Positions 44,090-52,041 of a stretch of DNA of 64,000 nt are shown here, piece after piece. The notes below the pieces were generated by a model that saw nothing but the letters and a program-made list of their open reading frames with translations, had not been told where the DNA came from and ran no database searches. The position numbers were made by a program, and so were the translations under genes. Source of the stretch: an uncultured Clostridia bacterium (GTDB taxonomy: Bacteria > Bacillota > Clostridia > Oscillospirales > Ruminococcaceae); contig CANQVG010000004.1 in assembly GCA_947627235.1 (NCBI GenBank), positions 1 through 64,000 of the forward strand, written 5' to 3'. Numbering within the stretch: the stretch's first letter is position 1; each line of letters starts with the position of its first letter.

Positions 44090-44728
44090 TTAGTGCTTCT
44101 TGGAAACAGCAACAGCCGCGAGAGCCATAACAGCGGGAATTACCGCGAGGGCAAGACCGGTGTTAGGAGCGGGAGTGGTGTCGGCAGCGGGAGTCTCGTC
44201 AGCGGCGGGAGTCTCATCGGCAGCGGGAGCCTCGTCAGCGGCAGGTGTCTCATCAGCAGCGGGAGTCTCATCGGCAGGAGCAGCAGCAGTAGCATCAGCA
44301 CCAACTATTACGACAGACTCGATAGTAGTGTTGACAAGAGGAGTCCAACCGTTTTCGCCCTTGATCATAAGAACAGTGGGCTCGTTGGTTCCGGCATAAG
44401 TGCCGCTGAGGTCGACAACAAGTTCAACGGTAGCCTCAAAAGCGCCGCCCTCGGGAGCAATTTCAGCAATATTGGTAACAATACCTACATCGCCGGCATC
44501 GGTAAGGTACAGTCTTACTTTCGCGCTATCGCTGGTACCCTTGACCTTAACGGTAACGGTAGTGCCGTCAGATACATCCAAGCCCTCGGGAAGCACAACA
44601 CGCGCATTATCGCCGTCATAGGTTTTGCCGGAGAACTCAGAAGAAAGGTCGACGTCAGCAAACACAGTTACGCTGAGAGCCATAACCATCATAGCGGCTA
44701 TGACGATTGCAAAAATCTTCTTTGTCAT
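44090..44728 (-). CDS. Secreted protein with hexapeptide repeats and sortase-like tail (copy B)
   Basis: A 212-residue protein with a signal peptide (MTKKIFAIVIAAMMVMALSV..., cleavage near FA-DV at 25), a beta-sandwich-like domain at about 25-150 and a stalk of PADET/PAADET/PAADEA units. The end PAPNTG, LALAVIPAVMALAAVAV and SKKH is nearly the same as in copy A. The middle domain (LYLTDAGDVGIVTN..., VLMIKGENGWTPLVNTTIESV) looks like a galactose-binding or carbohydrate-binding fold, which is a guess from pattern. With copy A it forms a family in which the anchor is conserved and the display domain differs. It has its own terminator. Confidence 0.8.
   Translation of the reverse strand: MTKKIFAIVIAAMMVMALSVTVFADVDLSSEFSGKTYDGDNARVVLPEGLDVSDGTTVTVKVKGTSDSAKVRLYLTDAGDVGIVTNIAEIAPEGGAFEATVELVVDLSGTYAGTNEPTVLMIKGENGWTPLVNTTIESVVIVGADATAAAPADETPAADETPAADEAPAADETPAADETPAADTTPAPNTGLALAVIPAVMALAAVAVSKKH
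44176..44290 (-). repeat. Tandem 18-base coding repeats (PAADET stalk, copy B)
   Basis: About six in-frame units coding PAADET and variants (PADET, PAADEA, PAADTT), the counterpart of 43305-43431. Confidence 0.8.
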
Positions 44729-44782
44729 TATAATGACCTTCTAATTTCATTTAAGACCTCAATATTTTGAGAATCTACATTT

Positions 44783-44814
44783 ATTATAGTGCCATATTTC
44801 GCGGCAAATGTCAA
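44783..44814 (-). promoter_or_regulatory. Possible promoter of secreted-protein copy B
   Basis: Minus-strand TTGACA (44809-44814) and TATAAT (44783-44788) are perfect hexamers but are 20 bases apart, longer than usual; a poor CACTAT lies at 17 bases. Activity may need an activator. Confidence 0.4.
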
Positions 44815-44878
44815 GTAATTTTTGTAAATTATAATCAAATTTCTTTTCACGACACTTTTTCGGATTTCGTGCAAGAAA

Positions 44879-45946
44879 TCACACGGTCACTCTCCAGCCG
44901 AAGGGGTCGGGCTTTTTGCCCCACTGGATACCGGTAAGCTCGTCGTATAAGCGCTGGGTGAGCTCGCCGATTTTTCCTCCGCCGATTTCGATTACCTCGT
45001 CCTTATATCTGAGCTTTCCGACCGGCGAAACAACAGCCGCCGTACCGGTTCCGAAGACCTCTTCGAGCGCACCGGAGTGCGCCGCTTCTATCAGCTCGTC
45101 GACCGAAATCCTGCGTTCTTCTACCTCATATCCCCACTCGCGGCAGAGATGAAGTATAGAGTTGCGGGTGATGCCGGGAAGAATCGAACCGTTGAGCATA
45201 GGAGTGACTACCTTGCCGCTTATCTTGAAGGCAATGTTCATAGAGCCGACTTCCTCGATGTATTTGCGCTCTACGCCGTCGAGCCAGAGCGCCTGAGAAT
45301 ATCCTCCGTCGTGCGCCTTTACCTGCGCCGCCAACGAAGCCGCATAGTTGCCGCCGGTCTTGGCAAAGCCCATACCTCCGCGCACCGCTCTTACATATTC
45401 GTCCTCAATCCATATGCCTACAGGCTCAAGACCGCTCTCGTAATATGCTCCCGACGGGGAGAGAATCACCATAAAGAGGTAGGTCTTCGAGGGCGCTACG
45501 CCGAGGTGGGGATCGGTAGAAATGATGAACGGACGGATATAGAGCGAGGTACCCTCCTCACAGGGAACCCAGTCGCGGTCGACGTCGACGACGGCTTTGA
45601 TTGCCTGAACAAAATCCTCCTCGGGAATGTGGGGTATGCAGAGCCTGTCGTTCGAGGTGTTGGCGCGCTTGGCGTTCATATCGGGGCGGAAGAGGTAAAT
45701 GTCGCCGCTATCGCCCCTGTAAGCTTTCAGACCCTCGAACATAGTCTGACCATAGTGGAAGACCATAGCCGCAGGACTGAGCGAAATGTCCCCGAAAGGA
45801 ACTATCCTCGGGTCGTGCCAGCCCTTGCCCTCGGTGTAATTCATAACAAACATATGGTCGGTGAAGATGTGACCGAAGCCGAGAGGCTCGCCCTTGGCGG
45901 GCTTTCTCTTGGGCGAAGTCGTTTTTATAACTTTAATGTCAAGCAT
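44879..45946 (-). CDS. ilvE: Branched-chain amino acid aminotransferase
   Basis: A 355-residue fold-type IV PLP enzyme that interconverts Ile, Leu and Val with their 2-oxoacids. Signatures are HYGQTMFEGLKAY near residue 66, YIRPFII, GFAKTGGNYAASL and the PLP lysine in ERKYIEEVGSMN. The ATG at 45946 has AAGGAGAG upstream. It is the last gene of the T-box operon, 13 bases after the gamma subunit of the oxidoreductase, so it would aminate the 2-oxoacids made by that complex. I see no clear terminator after it. Confidence 0.95.
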   Translation of the reverse strand: MLDIKVIKTTSPKRKPAKGEPLGFGHIFTDHMFVMNYTEGKGWHDPRIVPFGDISLSPAAMVFHYGQTMFEGLKAYRGDSGDIYLFRPDMNAKRANTSNDRLCIPHIPEEDFVQAIKAVVDVDRDWVPCEEGTSLYIRPFIISTDPHLGVAPSKTYLFMVILSPSGAYYESGLEPVGIWIEDEYVRAVRGGMGFAKTGGNYAASLAAQVKAHDGGYSQALWLDGVERKYIEEVGSMNIAFKISGKVVTPMLNGSILPGITRNSILHLCREWGYEVEERRISVDELIEAAHSGALEEVFGTGTAAVVSPVGKLRYKDEVIEIGGGKIGELTQRLYDELTGIQWGKKPDPFGWRVTV

Positions 45947-45959
45947 AATCGTCTCTCCT

Positions 45960-46496
45960 TTAAATGTAGTTATATCCTGCCTCAATAGCCTTGAGGTTAG
46001 CGTCTATTAGATCCTGATGCTTTGCCGAAACGGTCTTCGCGAGAGCGTCCCTCAGACCGTCCATCTCTATCACGCCTGTCTCGCGTATCACCTTGCCGGT
46101 CATTATCATATTGGCGAGCGTAGGGATTCCGAGGTCACGCGCCATTTTTGTGGCGGGGATGTAATAGGCGTTAATGTCGGTTCTTTCGACCCTGCGTTCT
46201 ATAAGCGTAGAGTCGACAAAGACGCTGCCGCCGCATTGTACGGCGTTTTCGTATTTATCGAGCGAGGGAAGGTTCATTACGATTAGTATGTCCGGCTCCG
46301 AGACTATCGGCGAACCTACGGGAGTGTCGCTGATTATAACGGAGCAGTTGGCGGTGCCGCCGCGCATCTCGGGCCCGTAAGAGGGAAGCCAGCTTATCTG
46401 TTTTTCCTCCTCGAGTCCCTTATAGGCGAGAACCTTTCCCGCAAAGAGAACGCCCTGACCGCCGAAGCCCGCTATGAGTATCTGAGTGTAAGCCAT
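45960..46496 (-). CDS. 2-oxoacid:ferredoxin oxidoreductase gamma subunit
   Basis: A 178-residue subunit starting MAYTQILIAGFGGQGVLFAG, with LPSYGPEMRGGTANCSVIIS, typical of the gamma domain. It is part of a four-subunit 2-oxoglutarate/branched-chain 2-oxoacid ferredoxin oxidoreductase that makes or uses acyl-CoA, CO2 and reduced ferredoxin. One base separates it from the beta gene. The genome context with ilvE favours branched-chain acids (VOR) over 2-oxoglutarate (KOR). Confidence 0.92.
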   Translation of the reverse strand: MAYTQILIAGFGGQGVLFAGKVLAYKGLEEEKQISWLPSYGPEMRGGTANCSVIISDTPVGSPIVSEPDILIVMNLPSLDKYENAVQCGGSVFVDSTLIERRVERTDINAYYIPATKMARDLGIPTLANMIMTGKVIRETGVIEMDGLRDALAKTVSAKHQDLIDANLKAIEAGYNYI

Positions 46497-46497
46497 T

Positions 46498-47250
46498 TCA
46501 CCTTGCCTCCTTTGCGGACTTGTCGCGGTAAACGCCGAGCGGATAGTAGGGAATCATATCGCTTTCTACCCAGTCGAGCGCTTTCTGCGGGGTCATACCC
46601 CAGTTGGTCGGACAGCTTGAAACCACCTCGACGAGCGAGAATCCCTTGCCGTCTATCTGATTCTGAAACGCCTTTTTAATAGCTTTCTTGGCGTTAAGAA
46701 CATTTTTGACATTGTTCACGGCGACGCGCTCGATATATTCGGGAGCGTCGAGCGCCGAAAGCAGCTCGCAGACCTTTATCGGGTAGCCGACGGTTTTGAC
46801 GTCTCTGCCGTAGGGAGAGGTCTGGGTGACCTGACCGGGAAGCGAGGTCGGCGCCATCTGACCGCCGGTCATTCCGTAAATTGCGTTGTTCACGAATATG
46901 ACCGTGATGTTTTCGTTTCTCGTGGCGGCGTGTACGGTTTCGGCCATACCTATCGACGCGAGGTCGCCGTCGCCCTGATAGGTGAAAATGATCCTGTCGG
47001 GCATGGCTCTCTTAAGACCCGTCGCGACGGCTGGCGCCCTGCCGTGGGCAGCTTCCACCATATCGCAGGCAAAATAGTCGTAAGCCATAACCGCGCAGCC
47101 CACGGGGGCTATTCCAACGGTTCTGCCGAGGATTCCGAGGTCGTCTATCGCCTCGGCGACAAGGCGGTGGATTATGCCGTGGGTGCAGCCGGGACAGTAG
47201 TGCAGCGGCGCGTCGGTAAGAGCCTTGGGCTTCTGAAATACAACTGCCAT
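46498..47250 (-). CDS. 2-oxoacid:ferredoxin oxidoreductase beta subunit (TPP-binding)
   Basis: A 250-residue subunit with the thiamine-pyrophosphate site: [15 protein letters not shown] at the start, and [40 protein letters not shown] split over residues 95-135 (GDG...NN motif). The form with [15 protein letters not shown] is the KOR/VOR kind. It shares one base with the alpha gene. It carries the active site where the 2-oxoacid meets TPP. Confidence 0.93.
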   Translation of the reverse strand: MAVVFQKPKALTDAPLHYCPGCTHGIIHRLVAEAIDDLGILGRTVGIAPVGCAVMAYDYFACDMVEAAHGRAPAVATGLKRAMPDRIIFTYQGDGDLASIGMAETVHAATRNENITVIFVNNAIYGMTGGQMAPTSLPGQVTQTSPYGRDVKTVGYPIKVCELLSALDAPEYIERVAVNNVKNVLNAKKAIKKAFQNQIDGKGFSLVEVVSSCPTNWGMTPQKALDWVESDMIPYYPLGVYRDKSAKEAR

Positions 47251-48311
47251 CAGCGTTCTACTCCTTCCATATCTTCAATAGCTTTAAGTACCTGTTCGGG
47301 TGAGGGAATCATTCCACCTACGCGGTTGCAGAGGACTACAGGCTTCCTGCAATTCTCGGCGAGCCTGATATCGTCTATCATCTGACCCATAGAAAGCTCC
47401 ACCGAAATAAAGCCCTTTACCCTGTCCGCAGCCCTCGCTACCGACTCCGACGGGAACGGCCAGAGGGTTATCGGTCTGATAAGCCCTGCCTTTATCCCCT
47501 TTTCGCGGGCGGCGTTTATAGCGTTTTTCGAGACTCTCGCCGCTATTCCGAACGCCACTACGCAGATATCGGCGTCCTCCGTAAGATATTCCTCAACGAG
47601 CGTCTCGTTCTGCTCGACTTTTTTGTAGCGCTCGTACCTTTCGAGATTTTTGACCTCTAACTGCTCCGGAACAAGATACAAAGAATTTATAATGTTATGT
47701 TCGCGTTTGCACTCGGTTCCGCGGACAGCCCACGGCTTTTCAAAGGTCTTTCCCGAATTTTCGTCCGGAAGTTCTACCGGCTCCATCATCTGACCCATCG
47801 TTCCGTCGGCAAGAAGCATCGCGGGCATACGGTATTTGTCGGCGAGCTCGAACGCTTTGACTGTGAGGTCTGCCATCTCCTGAACCGACGCCGGCGCCAA
47901 AACTATCAGGTGATAGTCGCCGTGTCCGCCGCCCTTGGTAGCCTGAAAATAGTCCGACTGCGAAGGCTGGATTCCTCCGAGTCCGGGGCCGCCGCGCTGG
48001 ACGTTCACTATAAGCGCCGGCAGGTCAGAACCCGCAAGATAGGAGATTCCCTCCTGTTTCAGCGAAACTCCGGGGCTTGAGGAAGACGTCATAACGCGCA
48101 GTCCTGCCGACGACACCCCGTAGACCATATTTATCGCGGAAATCTCGCTTTCCGCCTGTAGGAACGTACCGCCTATCTTGGGCATCCTCTTAGCCATATA
48201 AGCGGCTATCTCGGTCTGAGGAGTTATCGGGTAGCCGAAATAGTGCCTGCATCCGGCTCTTATCGCCGCCTCGGCGATGGCCTCGTTGCCTTTCATCAAT
48301 ACCTTTGACAT
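47250..48311 (-). CDS. 2-oxoacid:ferredoxin oxidoreductase alpha subunit (VorB/KorA-like)
   Basis: A 353-residue subunit starting [20 protein letters not shown], with [17 protein letters not shown] and [18 protein letters not shown]. These are the alpha-domain signatures of pyruvate-ferredoxin-like enzymes. [32 protein letters not shown] is the region that contacts TPP with the beta subunit. Four bases separate it from the ferredoxin subunit gene. The order delta-alpha-beta-gamma is the usual one for VOR. Confidence 0.93.
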   Translation of the reverse strand: MSKVLMKGNEAIAEAAIRAGCRHYFGYPITPQTEIAAYMAKRMPKIGGTFLQAESEISAINMVYGVSSAGLRVMTSSSSPGVSLKQEGISYLAGSDLPALIVNVQRGGPGLGGIQPSQSDYFQATKGGGHGDYHLIVLAPASVQEMADLTVKAFELADKYRMPAMLLADGTMGQMMEPVELPDENSGKTFEKPWAVRGTECKREHNIINSLYLVPEQLEVKNLERYERYKKVEQNETLVEEYLTEDADICVVAFGIAARVSKNAINAAREKGIKAGLIRPITLWPFPSESVARAADRVKGFISVELSMGQMIDDIRLAENCRKPVVLCNRVGGMIPSPEQVLKAIEDMEGVER

Positions 48312-48315
48312 ATTC

Positions 48316-48525
48316 TCACTCCTTTTCCACCGTAATCACGCAGTCGGGACACATAACCGCGCAGCAGGCGCACCCGATGCACTTTGAAATGTCGGTGATC
48401 TCCGCGGGAGAGTGACCTTTTTTGTTGATCTTATCCCGTGCGATCACTATGAGCTTTCGCGGACAGGCGTTTACGCACAGCCCGCAGCCCTTGCAGATGT
48501 CGGTCGCAAAAGTCAGCTTTGCCAT
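48316..48525 (-). CDS. 2-oxoacid:ferredoxin oxidoreductase delta subunit (2x[4Fe-4S])
   Basis: A 69-residue ferredoxin-like subunit with two clusters, CKGCGLCVNACP (about 12-23) and CIGCACCAVMCP (about 48-59). It carries electrons between the TPP site and external ferredoxin. It lies 16 bases after the P-loop ATPase gene and four before the alpha subunit. GAGAAGGATT precedes the ATG. Confidence 0.93.
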   Translation of the reverse strand: MAKLTFATDICKGCGLCVNACPRKLIVIARDKINKKGHSPAEITDISKCIGCACCAVMCPDCVITVEKE

Positions 48526-48541
48526 AATCCTTCTCCAATCG

Positions 48542-49216
48542 TTATAAAATCTCGTAATACTTTCTCTGTATGTCTATCGGAAAGAGAGGCGATATATCAA
48601 GCTTTGAGACTATATCTCTCCTTGCCGAAGTGAACAGTATAGGAAGACCGCAGAGCTTTGAAAGCTCTTTGCTTTTTTCAAGCCCGCCGGACACCGTCTC
48701 AGGCTCGGTGAGCGCGCCGAGGTTGGTGTTGTTTGCTATCGAGGTAAATGGGATACCGCCCGCGCTCTCTATTTCGCGCATAACTTCGAGAGCTTCCTCC
48801 GGCGTCTGTGTGAGCGGTCGCATAAAGTTTGCGACGAATATCATCTCGAAGTCGTTTTCCTCGAGGATATATGGCGCGTATCGGCCGAGCGCATATGCTC
48901 CCCTGTCGTCGCCGCCGATATCCATAACCGCATATCTGTGCCTGTTCTGGACTACCCCATACAGCTCTGCGGGAAGCGCCGGAAGGTCGACGTTGGAATT
49001 TGCAAACTCCGGCGACACTACCTCTATTCCGTTTTCTTCAAGCAGCTCCGCCGAATCCTTAGTGCGAAAATACGGGTTGACTATGTCGAGGTCGGCGATG
49101 ACGACGCGCTTTTGCTCTTTTCTGAGCCTGAGCGCCCAGTTCACCGCCAAATTCGTCTTTCCGCTGCCGTAATGCCCGGCGAAAAGCGTAACGCGTTTAA
49201 AATCCGTCAAAGTCAT
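48542..49216 (-). CDS. P-loop ATPase of the MinD/ParA/CobQ class, role unknown
   Basis: A 224-residue protein with Walker A GHYGSGKTNLAVNWA (14-28), a switch-type DLDIVNPYFRTKD (about 43-55) and Walker-B-like YAVMDIGGDDRG (about 96-107). It has the deviant-Walker SIMIBI shape but no helical membrane tail and no partner ParB. It is embedded between the HTH-cupin-synthetase gene (39 bases) and the oxidoreductase genes (16 bases), so it probably serves the same pathway, for example as a maturation or metal/cofactor factor. That is inference. I do not know a named family. Confidence 0.75.
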   Translation of the reverse strand: MTLTDFKRVTLFAGHYGSGKTNLAVNWALRLRKEQKRVVIADLDIVNPYFRTKDSAELLEENGIEVVSPEFANSNVDLPALPAELYGVVQNRHRYAVMDIGGDDRGAYALGRYAPYILEENDFEMIFVANFMRPLTQTPEEALEVMREIESAGGIPFTSIANNTNLGALTEPETVSGGLEKSKELSKLCGLPILFTSARRDIVSKLDISPLFPIDIQRKYYEIL

Positions 49217-49255
49217 ACCCTCTTTCTGCTCTCCGACGGTACCTTAAGTTTTCCG

Positions 49256-51532
49256 TCAGAGCTTGTTTCTCTGAATCTTTCCGCTTATCGTCTTAGGAAG
49301 CTCGTCGCGGAAAGCGATGACGCGCGGATACTTATAGGGCGCCGTGTGGCTCTTGACGTAATTCTGAATCTCTTTTTTGAGCTCGTCGGTACCTACGGTT
49401 CCCTTAGTCAGCACGATGCTCGCCTTTACTATCTGTCCCCTGACCTCGTCGGGAACGGCGGAAACTCCACATTCCAAAACATACGGAAGCTCCATAATAA
49501 CGCTCTCTATCTCGAACGGGCCGATGCGGTAGCCCGATGACTTGATGACGTCGTCCACCCTCGAAACATACCAAAAGTAGCCGTCTTCATCGCGCCAAGC
49601 GGTGTCGCCGGTGTGGTAGTAGCCGTCGTGCCACGCCTCAAGTGTGAGCTGCTCGTTGAGGTAATACTCCTTGTAAAGACCTATTGGCACTTCATCGGAG
49701 GTTTTTATGACAATCTCTCCGACCTCGCCGTTTGAGCAGGACTTGCCGTCGGGGTCGAGGATATCTATGTCGTACTGCGGAGAAGCCTTGCCCATAGAGC
49801 CGTACTTCGGTACGTCGCCGAAGAGGTTTCCGATGACGAGCGTCGTCTCGGTCTGACCGAAGCCCTCCATAATCTCAAGACCCGTCGCCTGCTTGAACTG
49901 TTTCGCGACCTCCGGGTTGAGCGCCTCGCCCGCAGTGGTCATATGGTGAATCGAGGAGAGGTCATATACCGACAAATCTTCCTTTATCATCATTCTGAGC
50001 ATAGTCGGCGGCGCGCAGAAGGTGGTGATGTTATATTTTGCAAACAGCGGCAGGATATCCGCGGCGTCGAATTTGTCGAAGTCATAGACAAACACCGCAC
50101 CCTCGCAGAGCCACTGACCGTAGAGCTTGCCCCAGAGCGACTTTCCCCAGCCGGTATCCGATATCGTAAGGTGCAGACCGTCGCGCTCGCAGCAATGCCA
50201 GTATTTTGCCGTGACGAAGTGACCGAGCGCATAGGTATGGGCATGAGCCGCCATCTTCGGGTTGCCTGTGGTTCCTGAGGTGAAGAACATCAGCGCCATA
50301 TCGCTTCCCGAGGAGCAGTCCTCGGGGCGCTCGAATTTTCCGGTAAAGAGCGGGTACTCGTTGTCAAAGTCGTGCCAGCCGTCTCTTGCCCCGCCTACGA
50401 GTATCTTTGTCCTTACGCTCGGGCATTTTGCGGCTGCACGTTCGGCTATATCGGCGACGTCTCCGTCGGCGGTGCAGAGTATCGCCGAGACGCTCGCGCT
50501 GTTGAAGCGGTATTCAAAGTCGTGCTCCTTGAGCTGATTTGTCGCGGGAATAGCAACGGCTCCGAGCTTGTGAAGCGCCACCATCGCAAACCAGAACTGA
50601 TAGTGCCTCTTAAGTACGAGCATTACCTTGTCTCCGCGCTTTATTCCGAGCGAGCGGAAGTAATTCGCGGTCTGGTTGGAAGCGCGCTTGATGTCTTTGA
50701 AAGTAAACCTGCGCTCGACCTTGTGCTTGTCAAGATGCAGCATCGCAAGCTTGTCGGGATACCTGTCAGCTATGGCGTCTACACAGTCAAAGCCGAAGTT
50801 AAAGCTCTCGGTGTTCTTGAATTTAATGCTCTTGAGCTTGCCGCTCTCGTCCTCCACGGTGTCCACAAAGCGCTCGCACAGAAGGGTGTTCTTTTCGGGT
50901 CTGTTAGCCTGAATCAGACTCGTGCGTACAGTTTCCTCGGCGGTATCTTCACCGGGCAGAACCACCGCTACAAACACGCAGTCTCCGCCTTCAACGGCTA
51001 TCATTCCGTGAGGTGTAGAGGAGTTGTAGTAGATGCTGTCGCCCTCATGAAGCACCTCGGTGTGGTTGCCAACCTGAACCTTGAGACTGCCCGAGATGAT
51101 GACGTCAAACTCCTGACCGCTGTGCTTGGTCAGATGAATCGGGGTATTCTGCTGGGCTTCGCTGTATTCATACTTTACCCAGTAGGGCTCGGCTATCTTG
51201 CCGCGGAACTTCGGCGCAAGGTTGGCGATATCTATTCCCTGCTCCCTCGCCGTAACCTGACCCATACCTTTGCGGGTAAGAGTGTAGCTCGAAAGGCGGG
51301 CAGCGGTGCGACCTTCCAGAAGGTCGGTAAGGTCTATCTCAAACGCGAGCGCGCAGTTATGTATAAATGTAAACGGCAAATCCGCCTGAGCGTTTTCATA
51401 CACAAGGTATTCCTGTTCGCTTATTCCAACCTTTTCCGCCATTTCAGCGGCCGTCCAGCCCATAATTTCCCGCATTTCACGGATTCGCGACGCCACCTCC
51501 AAAAGCTGGGTCGATGCCGTGTTCGTGCTCAC
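49256..51532 (-). CDS. Acyl-CoA synthetase with N-terminal HTH and cupin domains
   Basis: A 758-residue protein with three parts. Residues 10-70 are an XRE helix-turn-helix (IREMREIMGWTAAEMAEKVG, then ISEQEYLVYENA). Residues about 115-195 are a cupin with SGQEFDVIISGSLKVQV, LHEGDSIYYNSSTPHGM. Residues about 225-758 are an AMP-forming acid-CoA ligase with FFTSGTTGNPKM, GEALNPEVAKQF, GFGQTETT, YHTGDTAWRDEDGY and the C-terminal catalytic lysine segment PKTISGKIQRNKL. HTH-cupin is a usual regulator form, here joined in one frame to an enzyme. A GTG start at 51532 follows AAAGGA. It is the first gene behind the T-box leader. The likely substrates, from neighbours, are branched short-chain acids (2-methylbutyrate and relatives). 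Confidence 0.9.
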   Translation of the reverse strand: MSTNTASTQLLEVASRIREMREIMGWTAAEMAEKVGISEQEYLVYENAQADLPFTFIHNCALAFEIDLTDLLEGRTAARLSSYTLTRKGMGQVTAREQGIDIANLAPKFRGKIAEPYWVKYEYSEAQQNTPIHLTKHSGQEFDVIISGSLKVQVGNHTEVLHEGDSIYYNSSTPHGMIAVEGGDCVFVAVVLPGEDTAEETVRTSLIQANRPEKNTLLCERFVDTVEDESGKLKSIKFKNTESFNFGFDCVDAIADRYPDKLAMLHLDKHKVERRFTFKDIKRASNQTANYFRSLGIKRGDKVMLVLKRHYQFWFAMVALHKLGAVAIPATNQLKEHDFEYRFNSASVSAILCTADGDVADIAERAAAKCPSVRTKILVGGARDGWHDFDNEYPLFTGKFERPEDCSSGSDMALMFFTSGTTGNPKMAAHAHTYALGHFVTAKYWHCCERDGLHLTISDTGWGKSLWGKLYGQWLCEGAVFVYDFDKFDAADILPLFAKYNITTFCAPPTMLRMMIKEDLSVYDLSSIHHMTTAGEALNPEVAKQFKQATGLEIMEGFGQTETTLVIGNLFGDVPKYGSMGKASPQYDIDILDPDGKSCSNGEVGEIVIKTSDEVPIGLYKEYYLNEQLTLEAWHDGYYHTGDTAWRDEDGYFWYVSRVDDVIKSSGYRIGPFEIESVIMELPYVLECGVSAVPDEVRGQIVKASIVLTKGTVGTDELKKEIQNYVKSHTAPYKYPRVIAFRDELPKTISGKIQRNKL

Positions 51533-51571
51533 TGAAAATCATTCCTTTCTGTTTTTTGTGTTATAAAGAGC

Positions 51572-51848
51572 AAAAAGACCCGTCTCAAATCACTTTGAGA
51601 CGAGTCATAAATAACAAATGTTAAATATGTACCCGCGGTACCACTCAAATTGCGCTGAAACCCGCGCCGCTCGACGGCTCTGACAAGCCTGCTGCTTTAA
51701 CGCGCAGTCACGGAATGTTCCTACCTCATTACGACTCGGAACATTCAGCTCGGAAGTGATGTGATACGCTCTCGCAACTGCCGGCCTTTCACCGCTGCCG
51801 ACTCGCTGAAAGTCGCTTTTAAAGCGCTCCGTCTTCGTCATCGCTTTT
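51572..51848 (-). promoter_or_regulatory. T-box riboswitch, probable isoleucine specifier
   Basis: The invariant T-box sequence, minus strand TGGTACCGCG (51634-51643), is present. A terminator stem CGTCTCAAA/TTTGAGACG (51581-51602) with a T run (51572-51576) follows. Stem I has the AGCGAGTCGG...GGTGAAAGGCCGG distal pattern. Its lower part can pair GCGACT/AGTTGC, CGCTTT/AGAGCG and CGGAG/CTTCCG, leaving the internal loop TATCACATCA. The triplet just before the last A is ATC (51758-51760), where the specifier codon lies in well-studied T-boxes, so uncharged tRNA-Ile is the predicted signal. Starvation for isoleucine would then turn the operon on. Confidence 0.9.
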
Positions 51849-51858
51849 CTTTTATGGG

Positions 51859-51887
51859 ATTATAGCACTAAAGCGGGGTTTTGTCAA
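51859..51887 (-). promoter_or_regulatory. Sigma-A promoter of the T-box operon
   Basis: Minus-strand consensus TTGACA (51882-51887), 17-base spacer, consensus TATAAT (51859-51864). The next 90 bases toward the divergent GH51 promoter hold no recognised feature. Confidence 0.85.
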
Positions 51888-51981
51888 CTGATTTTTAAAA
51901 ATAATTTTTTGCATTTTACTTATCGCTTTCATTACTAAAAATCAAATAAGGATAAGTTAATACCATTTTATGAAAAAGGGG

Positions 51982-52010
51982 TTGACAGTAGTCTGTAAAA
52001 TGTGTAAAAT
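51982..52010 (+). promoter_or_regulatory. Sigma-A promoter of the GH51 gene
   Basis: TTGACA (51982-51987), 17-base spacer, TAAAAT (52005-52010), 31 bases before the ATG. Confidence 0.8.
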
Positions 52011-52041
52011 AAATGCAATGACAAGTATCGGAGGTAAAATT

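Noticed and set aside
51755..51770. Histidine (CAC) or tyrosine (TAT) specifier in the T-box
   Set aside because: Both triplets are in the loop, but the triplet one base before the lower helix is ATC, which matches the placement in known T-boxes and the branched-chain genes downstream.
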